In this document: positions 10,626 through 21,837 of the stretch, piece by piece | Position numbering within the stretch: the first letter of the stretch is position 1 | How the letters are laid out: the number at the start of each line of letters is the position of its first letter | DNA from: Plantago major | Lineage: Eukaryota > Streptophyta > Magnoliopsida > Lamiales > Plantaginaceae | Assembly (NCBI GenBank): GCA_026545765.1 | Contig: CM048840.1 | Coordinates: 3,989,265-4,053,264, forward strand | Reading direction: 5' to 3' | Length of the DNA: 64,000 nucleotides | Translations under genes and position numbers: made by a program | Notes under the pieces: model-generated | What the model was told of the DNA's origin: nothing | The model's input: the letters and a program-made list of their open reading frames with translations, nothing else | The model's database searches: none

Positions 10626-12251
10626 TTCGGTCATACGAGTTTATGATACTTATCATCTTTTGGCATCTAGGACACAAACCCTTGTGATTCATGAAACATC
10701 TAGACGTGTTTGTTATTGTTTCATTAAAAATTTTCCCCTTGCATCTAGACAATGGCGGAAGAACAATACAAAAATCTCAAGAGTATTGACAGACATACTA
10801 TTAACTGGACTTTTTGTTTCCGAAGTTGTTTTCTTTTCCTGGACAGGTTGTTTTGGAGTAGTTGATCTTTCCAAGTCAGTCCCTATTGTTAACCCACTGA
10901 ACAGGAAAAGCTGGAATCTGAATTACATACTGAACGCTCATTATGCGTCACCATTGTCATACTGTCGGTAATATGGATTTAGAAGCCAGGTACTATGGTG
11001 CAAAGGTCATTGGATCAGTTTTAGGCAAGGAAATAATTCATGGCATTGACATAGCCCTTGGGTGCTTCTAGCCTTCAAGCCAAGGACAACTTTTAATCTA
11101 GGCAGTACTTTGATTAGTTTATCATGTGACAAACTTTCCGAATGAACCCCCCAACAGATACTTTCTTCTCCAAGGAAAAGTGTATCGATGCCAGATGATA
11201 CTGATGTATATTGTGGTCATGGAATACACACCGAGTAACTCCACATTTGCGCTAGCTGTGGAACCTGTAAATATGGATTGCAATCGTTTGCTGCCCATAC
11301 TCACCTGCGGAGCAAGATCTTGCCAGCGGTCCCGACCTCATTAAACAAAGAGAAGTTTTGCACTCCATTCCATCACACATAAAAGGAAATTTGGTGTTCC
11401 TGGAAATTATGGAGTATGGTTGATGCATAGGCCTTAGGTGTTATCCATCAAGACTCAAGGCAACAACTTATAATTAAGGAAACAGTAGCTTAATTTTATG
11501 CATTCACATCCAGGACATGGGAACTGATAGCCTAGGCTCGTGCATTGGCGGACGGTCCTCCACTATGACGTTGGCAAATATGAAAACAATTTCATATATG
11601 TTTGCACAGTTGAGATATGTATTGGAATATAATTTGCAAAGATCCATCTATTGTTTGCAATGTCTGGTATGCTGTCTGTTCACAAGCCCCCTAAGAGCAT
11701 TGTGACATATGGTTTATAACATTAGTATGAAGGACAACATTAGTACGTATGAACTGTTGAAACAGTGTAAATTTGTCTATTCACCGAGGCTTATTTGGTT
11801 CTCCTTTGTGTTACTGTAATCAGGAGCATTTCTTAGGGTAAATTAAAAACAAGATAAAACGTTTGGAAAATAATATAGTAGCACGCGTAGTGTGGATCAT
11901 AATATTCTAGTATATATATATTAGAACATAAGAACACGCTACATTGTGGTATCTAATTACAAATAATTGATGAAATATATGAATGTAAATAATATCATTG
12001 TTTCTGATAATGGATTGTCCTTTTTTTCGAGTTGAATTAGGGTTTAGGTTAGTGCGAATTGATCTGTTTTAATTCAATTGTAGAAGATGGAGAAGAAATA
12101 TTAGTTATCCTTATTTTTTACGATGAATTGATTTGGTTGGGGTTGAATTAGGGCTTGAAATTTAATAGGAGAAGATATATTGAATTTTTTTGAATGATGA
12201 ATTGATTTTGTTAGGGTTGCATTAGGGCTTGTAATTTAATTGGATTAAACA
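10626..12251. other. Intergenic, no recognised gene
   Basis: The longest plus-strand open frame here (10516-10971, 151 codons) starts inside the tandem repeat and shows no recognisable domain. Intron-like 'ttgcatctag' and 'ggcatctag' acceptor strings at about 10670 and 10748 could be debris of a captured gene. 11100-11350 has another short open frame without known motifs. After 11850 the DNA is AT-rich, with a 'gttgaattagggtttagg' phrase repeated two or three times. I cannot assign a function. Confidence 0.4.
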
Positions 12252-13492
12252 GATTGTGTGACGCCCTATCACCCTCACAGATAATTACCGACAATTATAT
12301 ATAATTTAGATGCGCGGATGCTTTAAAGAAGTTCTTTGACCACATTTACATATGCATGCCAGCAAAATACATTTTCACATCTTTCTTATAATAAATTATC
12401 TTTTTACATAACAAAAGTGCTTTCATGCAAATGACGAGCCGAGGGAGAAGGATTGAAAACCAGCCGGCCGACCCTTGATGCGTGTCTTAACATCTTTTCA
12501 GCTAAGGCCTTCTTTCTCTGAATATCTATAAAAAAATATCATCGCATTTTGAATGAGTTGCGGATCTCAATAAGTATAATTAGTAACAGGTCATTTAATA
12601 ACTAGTAAAATAACCAGCAACAAGCTATTTAACACCAGGTAAACACATCACCTTCAGTCACATATATTCACATCGATTCACAATCAGCATATGACTTCCA
12701 TTTCTTTCCCAGTTTCAAAATCACATCACTTCACTTCTCATTCCAACAGATCAGCTATAAATACTTAATATCATTCATATTTTTATATAATGATGCACAC
12801 GTGCTTAGTCATTTTCTTTGTCTGCTATGGCTCTATTACGACCAGGAGTAATTCGTGATCACGATGATGGCCATTGCGTTACCATCAATTTCATCATATA
12901 ACACATGGAGATCAGTGAACTCAGGGTGGCCGTACGGTACTCTGTATCCAGTCAATACTGGAGAATTTTCACACATATAACACATGACTCAAGGTCATCA
13001 TCAGCCATAACAGAATCCCCTTATCTCTTATAAATGCAATTCACATAATCATATAAATATATCTATATATATACTGCTAACACTTTATCAGAGATAATTA
13101 CATTTTCAGATAGCAGCACACGTATCCCATCCGTACATGGGAGCAATCGATCACATATCGTCAGCCAATCACTTTAAGCTTTTCATCATATCCAGAATGG
13201 AACATTTCACAGATATAGCACACCACAGTATATTTTCACTATTCAAATCAACAACTTCAACCATATAATTCACTTATACATAGCCCGTACGCTAGCACCA
13301 TAGCAATAATTTCAAGTCACACATATTTGTCAAACAACAAGTTACCGAAATTATTTACAAAGATACTAATTAAATAACGAGTTACTAAATACACTTGCCG
13401 TTTTCCGACCAACGTGCTACTAGTTTATCCGTACACTCCCTAACACAAGAACACTTACAAACTCCAGGAACATCACTCCGATTGATATTACC

Positions 13493-14180
13493 TATGAAGT
13501 TTTTGGGGTTGTTTCGAAGATTCCAGGTTTTATAGGGATCGGTTTGCAAGTTTTTAGTTTTACAGGGACTTGATTTCGAAGGTTTTGGAAGCACAGGGAC
13601 CTGATTGCAAAAGTGGAAAAGCTGTTGGTTTCTTATTCAAATTAAGAAACGCTTTCCGCAGACACTTTTTTTTTGTTTCTGGCCATATCTGTTTCCTGTT
13701 CTAATTCTTTCTGCCGATTTCCTAGTTCAATTTGGTTTCGTTCTGTTTTTCCTTCCTTATTCCGATAGTTTTTAGTTTCCTGTAGCAATTCGGATTTCAT
13801 CCTGTTCCTGTTCAACTTAGTCTGGTTCTGCGGCTATATATACAGAAAACAGAGCAAGATTAGCGATGTGAATTCAGAAGCAAACCAAGCCTGATGTCCT
13901 TCCGGTTTTTGTGCTATTCTTCGTGATTAGAATAGCGATTATTAGTTGTAGTTGTGAGGATTATGTAGTAGAATTCAAGGCGTAATTCGAATTGATTTAC
14001 CGATGGCATTTGGATTGGAAAAGCTTATGGAGTAATAAAATTCGTTGATTCTCCGTGGACGTAAATTGGATTTATTCAATCGAACCACGTTAAATTGTGC
14101 TTGTGTTTTATTACTTTGATTGGTGATTTTATTTGTCAAGTAGTTGATTGGTTTTATTGCGATCTTGGTTCGAATACTTA
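13493..14180 (+). repeat. 5' LTR of nested copia, split by CACTA
   Basis: Starts 'tatgaag', where the 3' LTR has TGTGAAG, so the terminal TG has become TA. It contains a TATA-like 'ggctatatatacag' at about 13832 and ends '...cgaatactta', with the last bases ACA stranded at 21771-21773 beyond the CACTA insertion. It is highly similar to the 3' LTR except around 13985-14010. Confidence 0.85.
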
Positions 14181-14203
14181 CACTACAAGAAAAACTGGAC
14201 AAA

Positions 14204-14540
14204 ACGACGTTATGGGGCGACGGATTTTATCCGTCGCCCCATAACGACGGATCGCTAATTGGGGCGACGGAATCTATCCGTCGCCCCAATTAGCGACGGA
14301 TAATAGTTATCCGTCGCTAATAAGCGACGGATAACTATTATCCGTCGCTAATTGGGCGACGGATAATAATTATCCGTCGCCCAAGTTTGACTTTTGTTAA
14401 AAAAAAAAAAAATTTTTTTTTTTGAAAATTGGGCGACGGATAGATTATCCGTCGCCTTATAGCGACGGATACCTATCCGTCGCCACTTTTGGCGACGGAT
14501 CGACTCTGGGCCGACGGACACGTGTCCGTCGGCCCAGAGT
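14204..14540. repeat. Left subterminal repeats of CACTA 1
   Basis: About a dozen copies of GCGACGGAT or its complement ATCCGTCGC in alternating orientation, giving long imperfect hairpins such as 'ggcgacggataata/attatccgtcgccc'. In En/Spm elements such motifs are bound by the TNPA-type protein. A related 'ggccgacggaca/tgtccgtcggcc' palindrome lies at 14509-14530. Confidence 0.9.
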
Positions 14541-15331
14541 TTCATATTTGGCTCGACAGAGGCAGCAGCCTGCCCTCATTTTCTTCCTTCTCCCTTCTTC
14601 TTCCTCATTCTCTTCTTCTCCATTTCCGGTGAATTGTTCGTTATTCCGGCCAATCTTGGTGCCTAATCGAAGCTAGTGGGACAAGGAGTTTGTTTCTTCG
14701 ATCAATTTCAGATTTCTACCGATTAATCAAGGTATTTTGGCTAAAACCCTAGTTTTTTAAAATTTGGGGATTTTGTTTATTTTGATTAATTTGAGCAATT
14801 ATATGTATATATGATAAGTATGTAGTAGTTAGTTTAGTTAATTTGATCAATTATATGTAATTTGTTCAATTTGATAGTTAGTTTAATTAATGATATGAAT
14901 GTATGTAGTATGTTAAGTTTGGTATGTATTAATGTATGTAGTTAGTTTGATTTGTGTGTTAAGTATATATAGTTAGTTTAGTTACTTTGATATGTTTGTT
15001 AAGTATAGAAGTATGTAGTTTTGATTTGATAAATTTGTATGTTAAGTATGTAATTTGATATGAATATATGTAGTAATTCGATATGTATAGAGTAATTAGT
15101 TAATTTGATATGTATGTTAAGTATATAATATATGTACTAAGAGGTTGAAATGGTTATTATATATGTCCAATTTTGTAACACATCGAACACTTAATTAATA
15201 ATTAATTTATAAGGAACATATAATAATTAACAATTAACCTCTACAATCTTCTTATCCGAATTGGAATCGATCTAATAAATTAAATACGATCTAATCAATT
15301 GGAACGTCTCAGGTTAAAAATAAAGTAAACA

Positions 15332-15783
15332 ATGAATTCCGACCGTTCATGGATGTACGATAAATGCATCGGTAAATGATGAGTTTCTAGGAGTTTTCGT
15401 AGAAGGGGTTAAAGGTTTCATCTCGTTTGCCATGGGACATCCGGTTTGTGCAATTGGGGGTTGATAAAGTGTCCTTGCACATTGAAACTCATGAAACAAG
15501 CAATTTATGACGCCTCTTGCAGATTCGAGCACTTGCGGCGTTATGGATTCATGCCCGAGTATCATGTATGGATTCATCACGGTGAGAAGCACCGTCCATG
15601 GCATACCTCCGATGGAGGAGAGGCGGGGTTTGGGCCGCCTATTGAGTGCCTTTCGTCGGAACATGTGCATGGTGTATTGGGAGGAGGATGTAGATCTGTT
15701 GGAATGCAAGTTCATGGTAGGAGGCGTCACAAGTGATGAGGAGGGGGTGCATGAGAATGAGGAGTTTCATCCGTTTTGTCTCT
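15332..15783 (+). pseudogene. Extra Transpos_assoc domain copy in CACTA 1
   Basis: From 15332 the translation begins MNSDRSWMYDK and, through stops and frame changes, continues with LIKCPCTLKLMKQAI, LRRYGFMPEYHVWIHHGEKH and YWEEDVDLLECKF. This parallels the domain at 16015 (MNTDRGWMY, LIKCPCAMKQCRNKQYV, LRKNGFLPAYQVWNHHGEE), so the N-terminal transposase-associated zinc domain is present twice. The first copy has an in-frame double stop soon after its ATG. It may be a tandem duplication or a separate nested fragment. Confidence 0.6.
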
Positions 15784-16014
15784 GAAGCTTGTATAACTAG
15801 TAATCATTAGTTGATATATATATGAAACCAAACATTATGGTAAAATTGAAGCTGATGTAACTTATATTATGTAATGCCTTAACAATTGACTGAAGCTAAT
15901 ATAACTTATATTACATAGCAATTGATTGAATTATTGTGAAATTGATTTATTACCGTAAATGAAAGACCTCGATCTAATGAATTCAAACGTGTCAGGTTAT
16001 TATCTAATTATTCA

Positions 16015-19000
16015 ATGAATACCGATCGTGGATGGATGTATTGTCGTACTCTCAATGGCAGAGTTCAATGGAATTTTCTGAAAGGGGTTGAAGGTTTCAT
16101 TGAATTTGCAATGTCAAATCCGTCTTGTGTAAAGGATGGGTTGATAAAGTGTCCTTGTGCAATGAAACAGTGCAGAAACAAGCAATACGTGACTCCTAAA
16201 GTGGTAGTCCAACACTTGAGGAAAAATGGATTCCTTCCTGCGTATCAGGTATGGAATCATCATGGTGAGGAAGCAGCACCGTCCAATACATATGACCAAT
16301 ACAGACAACGTGGAAGGAAGAGAAAAAATGAACAAGTCGGGGAACAATCCCAATCTGAAGGCGATGCTATTTGAGCTCGAGTCGAACAAATGGTGTACGA
16401 TGCTGCAGGGGCGGAGTTCAGGGACACAACCAACACTGAAACCGAGGTGGAGGTGGAGGAACCACCGAATCCCGAGGATCAGTTGTTCTTTGACTTGTTA
16501 GAATCATCAAGGAAGCCGGTTTACCCGGGGTGTAAGCTCACTGAGTTGTCTTTGTTATCTCGGCTAATGAGTTGTAAGGCTAATGGCCGAGAATCAAACG
16601 AGCTTCAATGAATGGGTTGGCGTAATGTCGGACCTTTGTCTGAAGAAACCTAGTTCCACCAACTTTTACCAAGCGAAGAAAAGATGCGGGATTAGAGGTC
16701 TGTGGTAACCATAGGCGTTGTCCTAAAATGTGCATGATATATTGGGAGGAGGATGCGGATCTAATAGAATGCAAGTTACGTGGTAAGGAAGCAGTACAAG
16801 CGTTACAAGGAGGGGCTGCAAAGAACGACAAAGAAAAATCTCTCACATAAGAAAATGTGGTACTTCCCTCTAGCACCTCGTTTGAAAAGATTGTATGCTT
16901 CAAGTGCTTCATGGATAAAATGCGGTGGCACAAGGAGCGAGTAATCTCGGATAATCTTTGAAGGTGGTAGAATGGACCATCCAGCAGACTCACCCGCATG
17001 GAAATCGTTTGACAAGACATATCCGAGTTTGCGGCCGAATCTAGAAATGTACGTTTGGGACTTTATGCGGATGGTTTTAACCTTCGGTAGTGAACGTAAA
17101 TACTCTTGTTGGCGATTATGCTCACACCGTATAATCGCCCCGGTGAGTGCATGAAGGAGCCATTCATGTTTCGATTGCATTGGTGCACAGGCGAAAGATC
17201 CTGGATCGACGTTGGATGTTTTCTTGCAACCCCTAATCAAGGAGTTGATCGAGTTGTGGACGGATGGTATCCTGCATATGATGTGTCGACAAAAAGAACT
17301 TCACCTTGAGAGCTCTTCTTTGGACCGTGAGTGACTTCCTGCGTACTCCATGCTATCTGGAAGGAAAATGAGGAAATATGCATGTCCACATTGCTTGGAG
17401 GATCTGAGATGCATTTAGGACGAAGGGTAGTGGAAAATTTTGTTGGTTTGATTGTCATCGTAGGTTGCTAGAAAGTGACCATCCGTTCGGGAAGAACAAG
17501 GATCAATTCTTGAAAAATAAAGTCGTCAACAAAAAGCCCGACAAGACTTCTTGGTGCACAAATTCTTGCGGAGATTGATAGATTGGGTCTTATGAAGGTG
17601 GACCGAGCTTGGGTGGATGAAGCATAACGAGAAAATTGGTAAAAATGTGGTTGGAGGAAGAGAAGCATTTTCGGGACTTGCCTTCTGGAGATCTTCTTAT
17701 CCGTCACAACTTAGATTTCATGCACATTGAGAAGAACGTGTTCGAGAACTTATTCAATACACTTTGCAACATTGAGGGAAAAACAAAGGACCATGCGAAG
17801 TCTAGATCCGAGTTGTCGGTGGTGTAAAAGGCCCGAGTTGACAAAGAAGGATGAGAATGGTAAGTGGCGGCGTGCTACACAATTGACAACGCTTCTAGGT
17901 CAATTTTGTTTGATTGGGTGAGGGCATTGAGTTTCCCGGATAATTACGCCTCAAATTTAGAGAGGTGTGTGGATTTGAAGAAGACAAAGGTTTATGGGAT
18001 GAAGAGCCACGGTATCATGTGTTCATGGAGAGGCTTATCCGGTAGCATTTCGAGAGCTTACGCAAACACGTATGGACCGCTATCACCGAGTTGAGCTTAT
18101 TTTTCAAAAATTTAGGCACAAGGGTGGTTCATGATAAAGTGTTGGAAAATCTTGAAAGGAACATACCATTGATTCTATGCAAGCTCGGCGTATCTTTCCA
18201 CCGAAATGGTTTGATTCTATGGAGCACTTGTCGGTTCACCTTCCTCATGAAGCGAGACTTGCTGGTCGTTCGATGTCGATGGATGTATCCATTCGAGAGG
18301 TACTTGGGGAAATTGAAGAAGTATGTCAACAACAAAGGTAAACGAAGGTTCGATTGCCAATGCCTACATTCGAGAGGAAACGCAACCTTCGCTCTTATTA
18401 CTTTGATGAACACGTCCCTCGAAGGCAAAGGCTCGAAATGCGTACACATTCGTAGTTCAAGCGGATGATGAGTTTTCCCTATCATCTTGTGGTATCGGGG
18501 AGACCTCTTGGTGCAGCTAAGAAAGAATATCTTACGGATAAAGAGTTGAAAGCACTCAATATTATGTCCTCACGAATTGTCTTTGAGGTTGACCGAGATA
18601 TGGTACTATTTGCAGGTCGGAACCATTTATTTAAATTTTAATATAGCTACATGCAAGTCTCTACTTCAATTATAGACTTATCATCGAATCAATGTTCGCA
18701 GTTTTTCAAAAAGCGTTGTTTGGAAGAAAATCCTCGGATATGAGAGGATACACTAGAGGAACTACTTGACTCAAAAATTCCTGAAATTTCCAGTTGGTTC
18801 CAGAGTATGTCCGAATCCTATTAACAACGTCACATGCATATACTTAAAGGCTCTCGCAGAGTCCATTCAAAAGGTCTACACATTCCGTGTTATATAGTCA
18901 ATGGCCTTAGGTTCCACACATTGAATGTAACACGGCCATGGCGACAAGCAACTCAAGGTGTGTGTTAATGGTGCGAAGAGTATGGAGACGCTACTTTGTT

Positions 19001-19440
19001 TGATTTCCACGGCAAGCTAAAAGCGAATTGTGAGGATTGAATATTCGGATTGCCATTTAAACGAACCTTCTTGTTTGACGTTGAGTGGTATGATCCTAAT
19101 CCAGAGGTACGAGGAAGAACGAGCGGTATGAAATGGTTGATGTGAACCAAAGAAGAGGTACCAACCAAGTATGAACCATTTATTACGGCGACTCAAGCAC
19201 GACAAGTGGTGTTTCTTGAATATCCAAGCGATAAGGGGAATGGTTAGCTGCGGTACCTATTCGTGCTTGCTCGAAAGTGGAGTACATTGAGAAAGACGAC
19301 TCAATTACCAACTCGTACCAACAAGAGGATGTCGATAAACAAGCAGAAGATCCCATAGAAGCAGATGATGAGTTGTTTGATCTGCACGAGGACCAATATG
19401 TAGTCTTAGAGGACGGCTATAATGGTATATTATGTGTATT
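16015..19440 (+). pseudogene. CACTA 1 transposase (TNP2/TNPD-like), decayed
   Basis: Starts at 16015 with MNTDRGWMYCRTLNGRVQWNF and CPCAMKQCRNKQ, the Transpos_assoc domain. TNP2 pieces follow: MDHPADSPAWKSFDKTYP (16972), a Gly-Ser-Glu-Arg region (17090), MHIEKNVFENLFNTL (about 17720) and an acidic KTKDHAKSR block. DUF4218 wording (WMYPFERYLGKLKKYVNNKG) is at 18280-18340. DUF4216 wording (QARQVVFLEYPS, VEYIEKDDSITNSYQ) is at 19190-19330. The gene is broken by numerous stops and frameshifts. The protein would have cut and joined the ends together with the TNPA-like partner. Confidence 0.85.
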
Positions 19441-19528
19441 ATGAGTAATTATATGTGTTATTATAATCTGTTATGTATTATAACTCGTACTAACACATTT
19501 TTATTGTATTTATTACATTTTTTTGCAG

Positions 19529-21244
19529 ATGCCGCGACAGAGGCCGTCCACCTATCGTCCCCCCCACGCAGCCGGCCGCATGATAGTGGTGGGTCGGGGA
19601 CACCGTCGCGAGGAGGGCTCAAGATCGTGACGGGTCTCGGATTCTGAGACCCCAGGCGAGAGAAGCGGCCGTGGCTCTACCGGTCGGCCGGACACATCTT
19701 TGGAGGGCGACCACGACGATTGTCCCTACCTCGTGTTCGATCCAAACAATCCCAACGTCACGTGGACGGCTTGTGATTTTCCCTATTGGTCCTGCCAAGT
19801 AAGTATTATACATTCTTCTTAAATATGTAAAACATAACTGATAATGATAGTTGACAAGTATAAATTGTTGTACTAAAGTAATGCATATTCGTTTCTTGTA
19901 TCTTATACATTGACAACAGCTTATGGCCTCGGGAGGTGCACAACAAACTAGGTGACATCTTCCCGAGGGGAGAAACCACAAGGCGGGGTGGTGAGTGTTG
20001 GAGCCACATCTCGGGCGCATGAGGGCCGAGTACTTGATGAGTGAGGTAAGTTTAAAATATGACATTCATTTGTTTGTAATTATAATTAATCGTTTTAATA
20101 TGAGTGGTATGTTAGCCACTGTATGTGAGTGGTATGTTAGCCACTTTATTTGGGTGATATGTTAGTCACCATTGTGTTAGTAAATTTTAGGACAATGTGA
20201 GTGGTATGTTAGCCACTTGTATGTGAGTGGTATGTTAGTCACCATTGTGTTAGTAAATTTTAGGACAATGTGAGTGGTATGTTAGCCATGTGTATGAGTG
20301 GTATGTTAGCCACTATATGTGAGTGGTATGTTAGCCACTTTATTTGGGTGATATGTTAGTCATGGGATCCATGTATCTGAGGATATGAATACATGTCGTG
20401 GAAGGCCATTCGGGATCGGGGTGGCCCAATCCTCCACGAGTTGATGCAACGGGTGGGCCCTTTGGGATGCTCTTGGCGCCCGAGCGATGTCGGGGCGTTG
20501 CTTGGACCAACGAGTAACCGGGCATCGTCTGGCAGAAGGGCCGTTCACCACCTTGGGAGGCGATCTCACATCGATTATTATCAATCGGTGCGTATATATG
20601 TGTTTTGCAATCTAGCATTACGTGTATGTATGAAGTCTCTGTGCTCTATTACTTGTAGATGATAAATTGTTGACTAGATCTGGTTTGATTCGGTGGCACG
20701 GGAGGTGACATCCAAGTATGCCATCTTCAAGAAGGCCAAGAAGGGGTATGGACCATTGGGGCCTCGTCTATTCTTGTATGTTTATGTTGCTTAAAGTTCA
20801 TATTTGTACACTATTACAAGTTACTTTTTAAAAACGATGGCATCATTATATCTGCTATTTACGATTTCAGCCGAGGTTGATGCTCGGTGGCGAGGCAGAG
20901 GGCGACGGGTGATGTGTTGTCAATCAACAAGTTGACAACATCTTCCTAGAGGTCAACAAACCCGGACAAGAAAGGCGAATATATGGACTCGAGCCTCGGT
21001 TTGCATCTGGCTAGTCCGCGTGCTCCTCATCATCATCCCCAGATCCAGACGTCCGGTTTACACAGGACGTGTCTCGGAAATGGTGCGATCGCAGTCCGGG
21101 AACATGTTGCTCGCTAACTCAAGAGATGGAGCAACAAAGGGCGAGATGGAGCGCCACGAAGAACGAAGGGAGGAGAACGAGCGCCTTGATTCTGAGCGAT
21201 TCATGTCCCGTTCGCCATCACCCACCCCACCCGTCGATAGCTAG
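19529..21244 (+). pseudogene. CACTA 1 accessory gene (TNPA-like, plant transposase Ptta/En/Spm)
   Basis: Opens right after an acceptor-like 'tttgcag' with MPRQRPSTYRPP, matching MPRHRRSTYRPP of CACTA 2. Intron-like donors are at about 19800 ('caagtaagta') and 20046 ('gaggtaagtt'), and the latter intron holds the hairpin array. The end reads MERHEERREENERLDSERFMSRSPSPTPP, stopping at 21244, a charged coiled-coil tail as in TNPA-like proteins. The central exon region is scrambled relative to CACTA 2, so it is probably inactive. The family role is binding subterminal repeats. Confidence 0.7.
20103..20363 (+). repeat. Intronic hairpin array, 9 copies
   Basis: Nine 18-nt units of form stem-TATGTTAG-stem. 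Six have an AGTGG left arm and a CCACT or CCATG right arm; two have GGTGA with TCACC or TCATG; one is a mixed AGTGG...TCACC. The spacer 'taaattttaggacaatgtg' occurs twice. The array lies in the predicted second intron of the accessory gene. Confidence 0.9.
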
Positions 21245-21415
21245 TTATGTATCCGTATGTTGGATTTTTTCATATTTACACTTGTTTGGATAATTTCTCC
21301 ACTCGAATATTACTTTTTATTCATTGAAACATTTTCCGTATTATTGATTTATTATCGAACATTATATTGATTAAATAGGTGAACTACGAAAATAGGGATT
21401 AATATGAAATAAATA

Positions 21416-21750
21416 GTGACGGAAGTAGTGACGGAATTCACAAGGATGAATTAGTGACGAAATACACGATGTGGAATTAGTGACGGAATTTCAAATTCGT
21501 CACTAGTCGATAAAATATTTAGCGACGGATAGGATCTATCCGTCGCTAAATATCTCTTGACAGATAGATTCTATCCGTCGCTAAATTCGAATTAAAAAAA
21601 ATAATTGGTCAATCCGTCCAATCCGTCGAATTGGACGACGGATTGTTATCCGTCGCCACGGCTCCGGGGGCGGATTTTCTATCCGTCGCCCGATCCGTCG
21701 CCGGAGGCGACGGATAGGCTAACTGCGACGGATCTATCCGTCGCTACAGG
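21416..21750. repeat. Right subterminal repeats of CACTA 1
   Basis: The inner half (21416-21510) has 'tagtgacggaatt' variants. The outer half (21520-21750) has GCGACGGAT and its complement as at the left end. The change of the flanking bases from AGTGACGG to GCGACGG within one end is notable. Confidence 0.88.
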
Positions 21751-21773
21751 CCAGATTTTTTGTAGTGTTAACA

Positions 21774-21795
21774 AGTGGCGCCGTCTGTGGGAAGA
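21774..21795 (+). other. Primer-binding site region of nested copia
   Basis: Two bases after the LTR end ACA the sequence reads TGGCGCCGTCTGTGGGAAG. This differs from the tRNA-Met site of the other copia element and resembles TGGCGCC-type primer sites. Its position right after the LTR supports the role; the priming tRNA is not determined. Confidence 0.6.
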
Positions 21796-21837
21796 AGGAG
21801 CTGTGTTCGATCAGTGATTGCAGAGTTGTAATCAACT

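Larger units (their letters stand above)
14181..21767 (+). mobile_element. CACTA (En/Spm) DNA transposon 1
   Basis: Begins CACTACAAGAAAA and ends TTTTTTGTAGTG, with a 3-bp TTA target duplication (14178-14180 and 21768-21770). Length is 7587 bp. Subterminal regions are packed with direct and inverted 'cgacggat(a)' motifs. Between them, on the plus strand, lie a decayed transposase gene (Transpos_assoc, TNP2, DUF4218, DUF4216) and a decayed TNPA-like gene. It sits three bases from the end of a copia 5' LTR. Many stops make it non-autonomous now. Confidence 0.92.

Noticed and set aside
10516-10971. 151-codon plus-strand open frame
   Set aside because: It begins inside the 108-bp tandem repeat, shows no recognisable domain, and its text does not resemble a protein family I can name.
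20098-20370. CRISPR-like array of short palindromic repeats
   Set aside because: Units are in a plant transposon intron, spacers are themselves repetitive, and the genome is eukaryotic; it is a hairpin array, not CRISPR.
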